The notes: generated by a model from the sequence alone, not told the origin. Shown: positions 9,210-17,996, numbered from the stretch's first letter. The stretch: 64,000 nucleotides of DNA from Planctomycetota bacterium (GCA_029259595.1 JAJDEW010000007.1:31004-95003); one strand, 5' to 3'. Program-made: numbers and translations.

Positions 9210-9830
9210 CTAGCTCTCGCGCCTTTCCCGTCTCATGGCCAACACCCGAAGGATCTCGTCCGTGGCAGGTCCGCCCGAGCGAGAGGCAGATGCCGAGCGA
9301 GTCGCACTGGCCTCTGCGGTTTGCTCAGGCTCTTCGATTCCGGCGGCTTGTAGTGCCGCCTGGAGCTTTTCGCTCGCGCGATCTACATCGGCCCCGGCCG
9401 CGCGCTCTTGGGCCTTGAACACCACTTCGCCGAGTACCTCCACGGCTCGTTGCTCCTGGACGATCTTGCGCGCCGCCGGAACCAAGTCGCCGCTCGGATG
9501 ACAATTGCTGAGAGGGTCTCCGTGCTCGCGCTCGTAGGCGTCGCGTTTCGCGCTATACGCCTCCCGTGCAGCGATCATCCTCTCCCTCAGACCGTCGAGG
9601 TTCTCTTCGGCTTCGACTTGCTCAGCCTCAGCTCGCAACACTGCTCTCGTGAGGCTCAGCAATTCCTCGGCGTGGTCGATGCTCACGCCCAGATCGGTGA
9701 GAAGGATGTCGAGTTCCTCGATGTCGATCTCCTCATCTTCCGCGACTGCTGTCAGGAGTTCGCGGAGCCGGGAGACCTGCGCGCGTCGGAGTTCCTCGCG
9801 CTGGAGCCGAATCTCGTCGAAGGGACTCAT
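9210..9830 (-). CDS. Coiled-coil protein of unknown function
   Basis: A 206-residue protein starting at an ATG with a strong GGAGG eight bases upstream. Residues about 10-170 are almost continuous helix with heptad spacing and dense Glu, Arg, Ala and Leu (EEIDIEELDILLTDLG, QVEAEENLDGLRERMIAARE), so a long coiled coil is predicted. The tail is Ser/Thr/Ala-rich and ends in basic helices (RVLAMRRERRES). Such proteins occur as scaffolding-like or structural components in phages, but no family match can be claimed. It overlaps the upstream 73-residue gene by four bases. Confidence 0.6.
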   Translation of the reverse strand: MSPFDEIRLQREELRRAQVSRLRELLTAVAEDEEIDIEELDILLTDLGVSIDHAEELLSLTRAVLRAEAEQVEAEENLDGLRERMIAAREAYSAKRDAYEREHGDPLSNCHPSGDLVPAARKIVQEQRAVEVLGEVVFKAQERAAGADVDRASEKLQAALQAAGIEEPEQTAEASATRSASASRSGGPATDEILRVLAMRRERRES

Positions 9831-10048
9831 CGTGAAGTCCTCCGGTGCATGAGCCGGCGCGCTGCCGCTTGGGCTTCGGACTTGGCTTCGAGGCGCTCGA
9901 CCTCGGCTTCCGCTTCGGCCAGCTTGTCGCGCGTCTTGCCCGTGGTGAAGGCGTCGGCTGCACGAGCTGCCTCTCTTGCTCGCGCACGGTTCGCCTTGAT
10001 GCGCGCGTGCTCGGCCCTGAGGGCTTCGTCTCTCGGTATGTCGGACAT
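9827..10048 (-). CDS. Small helical protein
   Basis: A 73-residue protein starting at ATG 10048 behind an AGGA motif. It is one long amphipathic helix rich in Ala, Arg and Glu (HARIKANRARAREAAR, LAEAEAEVERLEAK). It overlaps the next gene by ATGA, so the pair is co-translated. It may heterodimerise with the downstream coiled-coil protein; this is inferred from sequence character and coupling only. Confidence 0.55.
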   Translation of the reverse strand: MSDIPRDEALRAEHARIKANRARAREAARAADAFTTGKTRDKLAEAEAEVERLEAKSEAQAAARRLMHRRTSR

Positions 10049-10142
10049 GATGTGGTTCCTGTCGGGTAAGGGAGTGGTCACTGCGAGCGCGCATTGGTGC
10101 CGCTCAACTGTCTTCAGTATCCGCCGCCGTGGCCTGGCCGGT

Positions 10143-10161
10143 GGTCCCCCGGCGGTCCCCT
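10143..10161. repeat. 19-bp repeat, copy 1 (3' end of primase-helicase gene)
   Basis: The sequence GGTCCCCCGGCGGTCCCCT occurs here, just past the primase-helicase stop codon, and is identical at 13345-13363 at the end of another element gene. On the coding (minus) strand it contains two direct GGGGACC units separated by GCCG. A protein-binding or RNA-processing signal is possible. Confidence 0.5.
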
Positions 10162-10164
10162 GTG

Positions 10165-12903
10165 CTACGCAGCGCCTTGATCCGTCACACGATCAGGCTC
10201 ACCACGGACGGCTGCGAGATCGTCCGCGACATCCTCGAAGCCTCGGGCGACCAAGAGCCGAAGGACGAACTCGGTGTCCAGCTCGCGCCACCGACTCTTC
10301 TTAGCGCCAGGCACAGGGCGCCAGGGGATGTCTGGTTTGGAGGAGCACAATCGGTCTACGGCCGCGACCCGTCTCTTTCGGGTGCTACCGAAGCGGTCGT
10401 CCACCTGCCGATCTACCAGCGGTCCCGTGAGCAGAAGCAACTTGGGTCCACACCGGAGTGCTTCCCCTGAGCCCGAGTCGAGCACCGCCGTCGGAACACA
10501 GGTGAACATCTGGGCAACGCTGCACAAGAGCCCGTCAGGAACCTCGGATTCCGCATCCTGCGCGCGGAAGAGGTCGTGAGCGTTCGACGGAAGCAAGAAC
10601 CGGCCGTGCTTTGAGTTCGGCGGGAGAATGCCGGCGTCTTCGAGTTCGCCGCGCAGTCGGTCTCGGTTCTCGTAGCACCAGAGGAGATGCTCGGGGAGCT
10701 TGTCGTCCTCCAACCACCTGTCCGTGTACCGGCGGCCGTGCTTCTCGGCGTAGTCTTCGAGCCAGTCATCTACGCCTTCCTCGGTCTCGATGACCAGCAC
10801 TCGCCTGGCAACTGCCGCGATGTCGTCGGGTTCAAGATCCTGGTCGCCGATCATCGTGCGAACGGCCCGCTCCTTCGAGTTCATGGTGACGATGACGCGG
10901 AGCTGCACTTCGAGACCGCCACCTACGTCACGTCCCTTGCGCTCGACGGTATTGAGCGAGCTGCCGCCGATCATCGTGCGAATGGCCTGGGCCGGGGAAT
11001 CTTCTCCCCTTGCGGTGTGGAACTCCTCTTCGTGGTGAACGATGGGACTATGCAAGAGTGCCGCGTTGAACCTCTGTGAGGCTTTGCTCGCCTTGACGAC
11101 TTCTCGTCCTGCCATCGCGTGGCCGAGGCCCGCCGTGACGAGGGTCTTGCATCCGCCCGTCTTTCCGATGACCAATAGCAACGGGAGCGAGCCTGTCTCG
11201 TCGAACGCGAGAGCTTCGCCCACCCAGAGGTAGAACAGCTTGAGTTGCGCTCCGAATGAACGGTGCAAGAGGTCATCGACCTCCTGGTGAAACCTACACG
11301 GGATGCGGCGGCGCTGATACGCCTGGAGTACAAGCGTGGGACCTGCTCCCTCGAATCGGAGGACGGCGCCACTGACGAACGCAGAGTGTCCGATGCCCGC
11401 AAGGCTGAAGCCGTGCATTTTCACCAAGTCTCGACCGGATAGATAGACGAGGGACTTGCCACGCATCTCCTCCAGCTTCACGAGGAACTCCATGCCGCTG
11501 TCGCGTACGGCGTTGGGTAGCGTGGACTCCTCGTACGCCATCGTGCCGTAGGTGCCATCCAGCCGGAGTAGGTAGTGGTCTCGTCCCTTCTTTGCGATGG
11601 CGTGCTGCATCGCCCACGCTTGGTCGATTGGGGTGCTGGGGTAGAGCGCCCGGAGGTTGTCGAGCAGCTCCTCCATGCGTGAGCGCTGCTCTTCCTCGGC
11701 CTTCTCTTGCTCGATCTCCTTCGCCTTGTGCTGCGCAGCCTCGCCGGTCCACATGCGCACGCACATCGACCAGAGGATGTTGATCCACGGGTTGTCAGTC
11801 GGCAGCTCCTCCGCACCAGGTAGCAGCATGGCGAAGATCGGCTCGGGTCCGTCCATGTAAGGCTCGCCGTACAGTCGGCCGCAGAGTGAGCCGACGACGC
11901 GCGTCATGTCGGTGTTCACCTGCCCGTGCTCGAAGGGGTAGGGCATCTGGTGGACGAGCGCCGCGTACAAGTGCGGGTCGTCGATGCGCTGCATCCGCGT
12001 CTTCAGGCTCTTGTACAGCTCGGTCTTGCGGGCCGTGCCGCCCCTGCCCGTCGGCTCCTCGAAGAGCGCGATGCACTCCTCGGGCGTTGGCATGTCGCCC
12101 TCGTACATCGGCACCGGTGCCTTCGCCGGTGCCGTCGTCTTCTTCACGGGCGCGGGTAGTGCCAGCACTTTCGCCGAACACATGGTCTCGTCTGTGCGCT
12201 CTTCGTAGAACCAGTCCTGTTCCCAAGTTCTCTCGTCGGGACGGTCGGCGTCCTTTGGAAACGAACGCTTCACACGCGGTCCTCGAAAGACGCGAGTCCA
12301 GTCCCCGACGGCCGTGTCGATCATCAACCCGAACCGCGCATAGACCGCGATCATCGCGGCCATGATGTGCTCCTGGTCCTCGCAGGAAACGGGCTCGTCG
12401 TAGACGTGGACGAATCGAAGTCCGTGGTGCGTGTAGTTGAGGTACGCGAAGCCGAGGCCCATCTCGACGAGCCGCGCCTGGAGCGTGGCGAGGTTGGCGC
12501 GCATCCACTCCTGCCGGGATGGCGTCCAGTGTTTGCCCTCGCAGTCGGTGAGGTGTTCGTTGTCTTTCCAGTCGAAGTCCGCGACGTACATCGTGCAGCG
12601 GATGTCGAAGCCCTCGGCACGTAGGGAGGCGAGCGTGTCTTTGCGGAGTCGCGCGGATGCCTTCTCGCCTTCTCGCTTGGTGCGGCGGTGGAGGGGGACC
12701 CCTTGTGCCGTCACGGCCGCGCAGCACTGAAAGTGAACGTCGCTCTCCATATTCGAGGACGTGAACTCCTCCCACGAAAGCAACGTGCAGCCCGATTGCC
12801 TGGTGGACGGCGAGCGGAACTCGTCGAGCGTTCCTACACCCTCGACGTTCACGCGGGCGAGCGCGTTGACGAGGGGCCTGTTCGGAGCGCCGGGGGATTC
12901 CAT
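10165..12903 (-). CDS. Primase-helicase (AEP-like N-terminus, D5/SF3-type AAA+ helicase C-terminus)
   Basis: A 912-residue replication protein. The N-terminal 240 residues have an archaeo-eukaryotic-primase-like pattern: VADFDW (Asp109, Asp111) and later THHGLRFVHVYDE; this part is less certain. A Glu-rich linker follows. The C-terminal half is a superfamily 3/D5-like helicase with Walker A GKTGGCKT (about residues 580-587), acidic Walker B HHEEEFH (about 623-629), sensor motif VIVTMNS (Asn675) and an arginine-finger region near 700. Such proteins prime and unwind DNA at phage, satellite and plasmid origins. The start two bases after the preceding gene's stop excludes 70 upstream codons that are open but overlap that gene. 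The candidate origin lies about 1.5 kb upstream. Confidence 0.8.
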   Translation of the reverse strand: MESPGAPNRPLVNALARVNVEGVGTLDEFRSPSTRQSGCTLLSWEEFTSSNMESDVHFQCCAAVTAQGVPLHRRTKREGEKASARLRKDTLASLRAEGFDIRCTMYVADFDWKDNEHLTDCEGKHWTPSRQEWMRANLATLQARLVEMGLGFAYLNYTHHGLRFVHVYDEPVSCEDQEHIMAAMIAVYARFGLMIDTAVGDWTRVFRGPRVKRSFPKDADRPDERTWEQDWFYEERTDETMCSAKVLALPAPVKKTTAPAKAPVPMYEGDMPTPEECIALFEEPTGRGGTARKTELYKSLKTRMQRIDDPHLYAALVHQMPYPFEHGQVNTDMTRVVGSLCGRLYGEPYMDGPEPIFAMLLPGAEELPTDNPWINILWSMCVRMWTGEAAQHKAKEIEQEKAEEEQRSRMEELLDNLRALYPSTPIDQAWAMQHAIAKKGRDHYLLRLDGTYGTMAYEESTLPNAVRDSGMEFLVKLEEMRGKSLVYLSGRDLVKMHGFSLAGIGHSAFVSGAVLRFEGAGPTLVLQAYQRRRIPCRFHQEVDDLLHRSFGAQLKLFYLWVGEALAFDETGSLPLLLVIGKTGGCKTLVTAGLGHAMAGREVVKASKASQRFNAALLHSPIVHHEEEFHTARGEDSPAQAIRTMIGGSSLNTVERKGRDVGGGLEVQLRVIVTMNSKERAVRTMIGDQDLEPDDIAAVARRVLVIETEEGVDDWLEDYAEKHGRRYTDRWLEDDKLPEHLLWCYENRDRLRGELEDAGILPPNSKHGRFLLPSNAHDLFRAQDAESEVPDGLLCSVAQMFTCVPTAVLDSGSGEALRCGPKLLLLTGPLVDRQVDDRFGSTRKRRVAAVDRLCSSKPDIPWRPVPGAKKSRWRELDTEFVLRLLVARGFEDVADDLAAVRGEPDRVTDQGAA

Positions 12904-12905
12904 TC

Positions 12906-13283
12906 CTAGAATCCAGCCTCGTCCAGCTCGGCGGCAGCTCTTCGCGCCTGCTCTGCACTGCTCATGTTCGAGCGGCGATGACGACGAGGCTTGGACTGCT
13001 TCGGCTCGTCGTGCTGCGGGGCCGGTGCGGAGGCTGCTTGCGCCCTCGCGCAGGCGATCGACCATCGTTGGACGGCCTCTACGCTGGTCACTACCGAGCG
13101 TCCGGCCTTCCACGCGCCGAGGTGGATGCGTCCGAGTTGGGTGGCGGTCCCAGACCGGTAGGCGTATTCGAGGGTGCTCTCGCCGATGGGGATGCCGAGC
13201 TTCCGCTTGACGGCTTTCGTCAGCGTCTCTCCTAGCTCGTAGAGATGCTCCCCAGGTTGCGGGAAACTGTCGTTGTCGTTCAT
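12906..13283 (-). CDS. Small HTH protein, DUF1580/excisionase-like
   Basis: A 125-residue protein. I chose ATG 13283 (GGAG about ten bases upstream) over the GTG 30 bases earlier. Residues about 12-75 have the pattern of planctomycete DUF1580 and excisionase-like winged helices: a helix, then STLEYAYRSGTATQLGRIHL, then a strand and TSVEAVQRWS. The tail is basic and Gln/Ser/Arg-rich with a final helix. It lies immediately 5' of the primase-helicase gene with a two-base gap, so it is part of the replication operon. DNA binding, perhaps as a recombination directionality factor or origin-binding protein, is inferred. Confidence 0.55.
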   Translation of the reverse strand: MNDNDSFPQPGEHLYELGETLTKAVKRKLGIPIGESTLEYAYRSGTATQLGRIHLGAWKAGRSVVTSVEAVQRWSIACARAQAASAPAPQHDEPKQSKPRRHRRSNMSSAEQARRAAAELDEAGF

Positions 13284-13344
13284 TGCGCTGTTACTCCAAT
13301 GGCTTTCGCTCACTGGAATAGTTGCGCGTGACGACTCAGCCGGG

Positions 13345-13363
13345 GGTCCCCCGGCGGTCCCCT
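13345..13363. repeat. 19-bp repeat, copy 2
   Basis: Identical to 10143-10161 and overlapping the stop codon of the upstream minus-strand gene. Both copies lie at the 3' boundary of an element gene in the same orientation. Confidence 0.5.
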
Positions 13364-14171
13364 ACGGGATCTCGATCCTCGGGATGGCGCGTGGGAGCCG
13401 CTTCAAAAAGTACCGCCGGGCTCGGCCGATGCGCGGGGTCTCTCCGAGCACCGCACGGTCCTTCAGGCTTTCGATCGCACTCTTTAGGACCTTGTTTCGG
13501 TTCCCGCGATCGACCCCTGCCGACTTCCCAATCTCGTCGGAGGTCAGTCGTTCGTTCTCCCGACCTTGAACCATGAGGAGTGCTCGGATGACGGCTCGTT
13601 CGGAATCGTGAAGCTCGTTCCAGTGAGGGGTCTTGCTCGTCCAAGCGTCGAGCGCGCTCCGAGTCTCATCAATGCAGCCGTCGCGTACCTCGTCGAGGTC
13701 CAGCGCAGGATCTTGATTCCCATGCTCGCGGGCGTGGGCGACCTTGAAGAGGGCTTCGTGCGCCCCGACCCACTCGTCTCCTACGCGCTGAGATCCGCTA
13801 CTGACGACGCGACTCATTACGTGCTTTGGGATCTCATCGAGCACGTCGAACGCGAACCACCTACGCCAGAACTGACTCTTTTCGTCGGTCGAATCCGATT
13901 CGGAGCGGCCAGAGAGGCTCTCGATGTGGAGCTGGGAAAGGAACTCCAGGGCAGTTCTGTGCGCGTCGAGGAAGTCGCTGTCCGGATGATCTTCCGGGGG
14001 TGAGCTTTGGGACATGGCTCGGACTGCGGCCCACCTCGGGTCCTCGTCGAGCTTGCGCCCGTTCTCGGTGCAGTCCTCGACGAGGCGAGCGAGTGCAGCT
14101 CGGCGCTCGGGTTCCGTGAGCTTCGTTCGGGCGTCGCGCGGTGTCCCGTCCGTGTCGTCGGTGAGAGTCAT
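13362..14171 (-). CDS. Unknown protein with C-terminal winged-helix-like region
   Basis: A 269-residue protein from an ATG with AGGA six bases upstream. The N-terminal half is acidic and helical. The C-terminal 90 residues resemble a winged helix (LHDSERAVIRALLMVQGRENERLTSDEIGKSAGVDRGNRNKVLKSAI, shown here as the region about 185-232), followed by a basic tail (ARRYFLKRLPRAIPR). It is the first gene of the replication operon and lies next to the iteron cluster, so an iteron-binding initiator or repressor is an attractive idea. There is no homology support for that. Confidence 0.55.
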   Translation of the reverse strand: MTLTDDTDGTPRDARTKLTEPERRAALARLVEDCTENGRKLDEDPRWAAVRAMSQSSPPEDHPDSDFLDAHRTALEFLSQLHIESLSGRSESDSTDEKSQFWRRWFAFDVLDEIPKHVMSRVVSSGSQRVGDEWVGAHEALFKVAHAREHGNQDPALDLDEVRDGCIDETRSALDAWTSKTPHWNELHDSERAVIRALLMVQGRENERLTSDEIGKSAGVDRGNRNKVLKSAIESLKDRAVLGETPRIGRARRYFLKRLPRAIPRIEIP

Positions 14172-14927
14172 TGCCGTTCCTGGTGTTCGCCATCCCGACC
14201 ATCAAGAAGAGGCCGGGGTGGAGGGCGGAACGGCGTGCCCTCCTCCGGTTGGAGATCAACCCAACCAGACTCCCAGCAGTCAACCGTACCCCGGCCTCGG
14301 GGCTGAGGTCGGGTTGAGCTGGAATGGGATCGAGTCCAGCTCGGTGCGCACCCTCACCAAAGTGAGATGCTGCTGGGACAGGTGGGACAGTACTGGGACA
14401 GTGGTCGTGTCCCACCCAAAAACAGCACTGACGACCCCTACAAGGGCGTTTCTCTACCCTTCTTCCACCTTGGGACAGGAGAAGAGAGAATTGCTATACG
14501 CGAGAGGAGATAGGACCACCACCTCCCCCTTTATGTCGACATAAAGGGGAGGAGGTCCCTCGACGTGCTGCATAGGAGGAATCGTCGTAGTCCTGTCCCA
14601 CCCCATCGCGACGCTGTAAGTCCATGCGGTGAAAGGACATAAGTCGGGACGGGGCTCTGTCCCAGGCGTGTCCCAGTCCTGTCCCACCCGGCGCCGTTCG
14701 GCAGGAGTGTGAAGGCTCACGCAGGCCGATTGACTACTGGATATGGTAGTTTTCCCACCTTTCTGGCCTCCTGGGGCGCTACATCTTGTGGTATGCCCCG
14801 AAATGGTCCGTCCCTCCGTCTCCGGGGCCGACAGGACCCTAACCCCGCAGGCCCACCCGGCCCAGGGCCATGCGGAAAGGGTTTCCTACCCCGGGGGTGT
14901 ACCGGAATCGAGTCCCCGGGCGCAGTC
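14172..14927. other. Candidate replication origin region (iterons plus palindrome)
   Basis: A 756-bp gene-free stretch between the replication operon and the second recombinase. It contains nine copies of TGGGACA(G): direct at 14374, 14383, 14394 and 14471; inverted at 14408, 14593, 14657, 14669 and 14679. A perfect 24-bp palindrome lies at 14526-14549 (half-site CCCCTTTATGTC), near the middle of the cluster and extended by imperfect flanking arms. Iterons around a palindrome beside a primase-helicase operon are typical of plasmid and phage origins. Function as an origin is inferred. Confidence 0.6.
14526..14549. repeat. Perfect 24-bp palindrome inside the iteron cluster
   Basis: The half-site CCCCTTTATGTC is followed directly by its exact reverse complement. 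With flanking CCTCC/GGAGG bases the symmetry continues imperfectly to about 38 bp. It could be extruded as a cruciform or bind a dimeric initiator. Confidence 0.8.
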
Positions 14928-15893
14928 CTAGAAGGGGACGAGGCTCGCAGCCTGGGCCATCGCCCGCTCGTCGCGCCGGTCGTATCGCTTCGTCGTCTCG
15001 ACCGAAGCATGGCCCAAGAGGCGCCCCGTAGTAGCCAGGTCTACCCCGGCGTCCAGGAGCGCCGTGCAGGCCGTCCGGCGGAGGTCGTGCGGCGACACGT
15101 CGCCGACGCCAGCCGTGCGCGCGATGTCGCGAAGGCGCTTCCATACGGCCGACGTGGTCAGCCTCCGGCCCCATCCGATCGTTCCTCCGCGCCGCACCGG
15201 CAGGAGCAAGGCGCCCGCCTCCGCGCCGCGTACCTCGACCCAGTCCCGGACGGCTTCGAGCACGCCGTTGGTGAGCGGGACGAGCCGTTCCTTCGAGCCC
15301 TTTCCCCGGACGACGAGGGACGCCTCGTGTCCGTCTCGGAAGTCCTCCAAGTCGAGCCCGACCAGCTCCGCGCGTCGGAGCCCAGCGCGGGCCATGAGCG
15401 CGAGCGCGCACCGATCCCGGAGCCCCACGATGGTCGAGGGGTCGCACGCTGCCTTGATCCGCGCGACCTCGTCGGCAGAGAGCGCCCGGCCGGCTGGCAA
15501 CGTCGTTCCCTTGATTCCCTTCACGTCCGCGACGCGGGCGAAGTCCTCGCCGGACATGAGCCCGAGTCGCCACGCCTCTCGTAGCGCGCCGCGCACGGCC
15601 GCGAGCTTCCGATTCACGGTCGCGGGCTTCTCTCCGCGTTCGGCGAGGAGCGTCCGCAGCGCGGCGACGTGCTGGTAGCGTACTGCCGACCAGTCCAAGG
15701 ACTCGGCGTCGCATCCACCACCGGACAGGAGTCCGGCAGCGTCTCGTAGCGCGCTTGCCATCGTCCGCCGTGAGCCTTTCGCCAGCGACGCAAGGTAGAC
15801 CGCCACCGGATGCCGTTCGAGCGGCAGAGGCTCAGCGAGAGCCGGCAGGCGTGAGCCAGCCGGCACGGGAACCCCGTTTGTTTCGTTCGTCAT
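14928..15893 (-). CDS. Tyrosine recombinase (XerC/XerD-like), second recombinase of the element
   Basis: A 321-residue site-specific recombinase. I chose the ATG at 15893, which follows GAGGGGGG. A SAM-like core-binding domain spans about 25-120 and the catalytic domain 135-315. Active-site residues are visible: Arg173 in ARAGLRRAEL, Lys198 region in RGKGSKERLVPL, His269 and Arg272 in SPHDLRRT, His295 in LLGHAS and Tyr304 in TKRYDRR. Its length and motifs match Xer-type recombinases rather than the att-proximal integrase. It lies beside the origin-like region, so multimer resolution or a second integration site are both possible. Confidence 0.9.
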   Translation of the reverse strand: MTNETNGVPVPAGSRLPALAEPLPLERHPVAVYLASLAKGSRRTMASALRDAAGLLSGGGCDAESLDWSAVRYQHVAALRTLLAERGEKPATVNRKLAAVRGALREAWRLGLMSGEDFARVADVKGIKGTTLPAGRALSADEVARIKAACDPSTIVGLRDRCALALMARAGLRRAELVGLDLEDFRDGHEASLVVRGKGSKERLVPLTNGVLEAVRDWVEVRGAEAGALLLPVRRGGTIGWGRRLTTSAVWKRLRDIARTAGVGDVSPHDLRRTACTALLDAGVDLATTGRLLGHASVETTKRYDRRDERAMAQAASLVPF

Positions 15894-15903
15894 GGTGCCC
15901 CCC

Positions 15904-16335
15904 TCAGTTGGTCCGGTAGAGGTAGAAGTCGCCGGACTCGCGCTCCTCGCCGTCGTACTGCGAAAGGAAGTGCCCGCGCCCGTCCGCCCCGATTGCGTCC
16001 GCTGCGAAGTCCTCGAAGCCCGCACCCGCTTCGATGAGCGCCAGAATGGGGGCGTTCGCGTCCTCGCACCGCTCCCCCTGGATCGCCTGCAACGTGTCCG
16101 CGTCGATGCCCTCGTGCGTGTAGTCGGCGAGGAACTCGGGCCGAAAGGCCCAGACGCTCTCGCGGATGTACTCACGCGCGGCCGTGTCGGCTTCCTCGTC
16201 CGTCAAGACGAGCCACTCCTCCCCGTCTGCCTCGTAGGTGTGGTCTCCGTAGGTGGCTTCCTGCACGTCCTCAACGTCGAGGGAAAGGAAGCTGGCAAGC
16301 ACTGCGGCACGGTCGGTAGTCTTGGTGTGGGTCAT
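15904..16335 (-). CDS. Acidic protein of unknown function
   Basis: A 143-residue, strongly acidic protein ending in FYLYRTN. The C-terminal block GADGRGHFLSQYDGEERE has the look of a family that is common on phages and plasmids, but I know no function for it. The acidic character (many Asp and Glu, few basic residues) could indicate DNA mimicry, as in antirestriction proteins; this is speculation. It lies ten bases upstream of the second recombinase, so it is probably co-transcribed with it from the intergenic region on its right. Confidence 0.6.
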   Translation of the reverse strand: MTHTKTTDRAAVLASFLSLDVEDVQEATYGDHTYEADGEEWLVLTDEEADTAAREYIRESVWAFRPEFLADYTHEGIDADTLQAIQGERCEDANAPILALIEAGAGFEDFAADAIGADGRGHFLSQYDGEERESGDFYLYRTN

Positions 16336-16451
16336 GGAATCGGTAACCTCGATTCAGTGGCCAAGCGGGTGCGTCGGGTTCCAGCCCGGCGCGCTCGCGT
16401 TCTAGTTCGTGTGTGCTCTCCTCTTCGGTGAGCGGGTCGCTCGAACTGTTG

Positions 16452-16469
16452 CGAGAATATTGATTCTCG
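16452..16469. promoter_or_regulatory. Operator-like inverted repeat in a divergent promoter region
   Basis: CGAGAAT-ATTG-ATTCTCG is a perfect 7-bp inverted repeat with a 4-bp spacer. It lies in an unusually AT-rich patch of the 399-bp gap (16336-16734) between divergent genes. The arrangement fits a repressor operator; no cognate repressor is identified. I see nothing else in this gap. Confidence 0.4.
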
Positions 16470-16734
16470 TCCGTTTGTTTTCGTGACCTACTTCGACCCT
16501 ATCCCCGTATCGGAGGACGTGCGGCGCACTTGTTCCAGTTCGTTTCGCGCGTCGGTGTGCGCGCGTCGATCGGGTCGAGGTCGGAGAGGGTGGCTACGTA
16601 GAGCCTTTTCGAGAAACGCTCCTCCGACCCTCTTGGTCAAAAGTGCTGACCCCACGAGAACGTGCAGAGCTTGGAGATTGCGCAGGCTAGACACCTACCC
16701 TGGAACCGACGCGACGACTCGGTAGCCTCGGGGT

Positions 16735-17325
16735 GTGAGCCCTGAAGACGTACCCTGCGCAAGCCGCGACGAGAGGCCAGACGATTCGTTCGAGGCGATC
16801 GTGTCTGCCTACATCCGCGACTACCGTCAGCGCGCCGGTCGGGAACTCCGGTTCTTCAAAGCTCAGCGCAGTCTTCCCGACGTGGTCAGCCGAGCAGCCA
16901 TGTGTGAGCTGCCGAGCGGCAAGCGTCACCCTCACCAATACCGGATCCCACGCGAGTCGCTGGAGGAAGCCCGCCGTCGGCTACTCGGTACGGACCTCGC
17001 CGGCTGCCAGTCGTTCGACGAACTGCACGACCGGATCGAAGAGACCATCGGGGACATCCACATGGTTGGACCCCTCGTCACCTACGACATCGCGCACCGG
17101 ATTGGAGCGTACATCGAGCTCGAACCGACTCGGGTCTACCTGCACTCCGGAACTCGCGACGGTGCGCGCACACTTGGACTCGGTCGGGGACGGAAGACGC
17201 TCGAAGTCTCCGAGCTGCCCCGTGCCTTTCACCGGCTGAGCGCGGCGGAGAACGAGGACTGTCTGTGCATCTACAAACGCGAGATTGGAGCGGCTGCCCG
17301 ACTAAGCGGCGTCGAGCGTCAGTGA
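16735..17325 (+). CDS. Unknown protein
   Basis: A 196-residue protein beginning with a GTG. The N-terminal part is helical (FEAIVSAYIRDYRQRAG, then DVVSRAAMCELPSGKRHPHQYRIP). The central part is HMVGPLVTYDIAHRIGAYI followed by a strand-rich VYLHSGTRDGARTLGLGRG. This resembles helix-hairpin-helix-bearing proteins of uncertain function seen on plasmids and defence islands. No catalytic residues can be assigned. It is convergent with the next gene and overlaps it by 24 bases. It is one of only five plus-strand genes in the element. Confidence 0.6.
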   Translation: MSPEDVPCASRDERPDDSFEAIVSAYIRDYRQRAGRELRFFKAQRSLPDVVSRAAMCELPSGKRHPHQYRIPRESLEEARRRLLGTDLAGCQSFDELHDRIEETIGDIHMVGPLVTYDIAHRIGAYIELEPTRVYLHSGTRDGARTLGLGRGRKTLEVSELPRAFHRLSAAENEDCLCIYKREIGAAARLSGVERQ

Positions 17326-17988
17326 CTCGTCTACTCCGTAGGTGCGCCAGCGCTCCTCGCGTTGCTTCGCACTCTGCCGAAGCACATGAACGGCGGTCGC
17401 GGCGCTCAAGGGCATCGGCGCCTTGTGCCAGCACTCCACGTAGGGTACGCAGTCATTCGGGCAGACACCGTCGCCCACAGATCTCCAATACTCCCAGGGA
17501 CCGGGCAGTGCGTCGCGATCCTCGAACTGTACGATGAAAACAGGCCGGTACGGCACACCGGCGTAGTCCGGATCGCTGAACGTCCGAATGGTGTTCTGCA
17601 CGCGCTCTTCCTCAGTGAGATCCGGCTCGCCTGGATGTAGCGTGATGTACCGAGCCGCCAACTCCCACTGCTTCGCGACAAGCTCGATGCACGGACTCTC
17701 GAAGTCGAATAGGCAGACTCCGCCGAGACTCCATCCGCGACAACGCGGCGATTTCTCGAACATGGGCGTGCGTCCACCATCATTGGGCAGGATCGAACCG
17801 GCCTCCTTGATTCCGGCCCATCCCTTGACACCCGTGACGTGAAAGACTCCATGCCGGAGGACCGAGGACACGTTGGGCCATAGCCGGTCCCTCTTCAGGT
17901 CCTCGATCGTCGCGTGGACGTGCCCTAGCTCCTCCGCGTCGAGGAAGGCGTGTGGATCGCGCAGGCGTTCACACGGGGTGTCGTTCAT
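17302..17988 (-). CDS. Unknown protein, possible ADP-ribosyltransferase-like N-terminus
   Basis: A 228-residue protein. I chose ATG 17988, eight bases beyond the stop of the upstream lipoprotein gene. The block VFHVTGVKGWAGIKEAGSI (about residues 46-64) resembles the start of ART-fold proteins such as DarT, where a His and a Thr begin the NAD pocket; the match is weak. The C-terminal third has several Cys and Trp residues (GVCPNDCVPYVECW). It overlaps the convergent plus-strand gene at its 3' end. Function unknown. Confidence 0.5.
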   Translation of the reverse strand: MNDTPCERLRDPHAFLDAEELGHVHATIEDLKRDRLWPNVSSVLRHGVFHVTGVKGWAGIKEAGSILPNDGGRTPMFEKSPRCRGWSLGGVCLFDFESPCIELVAKQWELAARYITLHPGEPDLTEEERVQNTIRTFSDPDYAGVPYRPVFIVQFEDRDALPGPWEYWRSVGDGVCPNDCVPYVECWHKAPMPLSAATAVHVLRQSAKQREERWRTYGVDESLTLDAA

Positions 17989-17996
17989 GACCGGCT

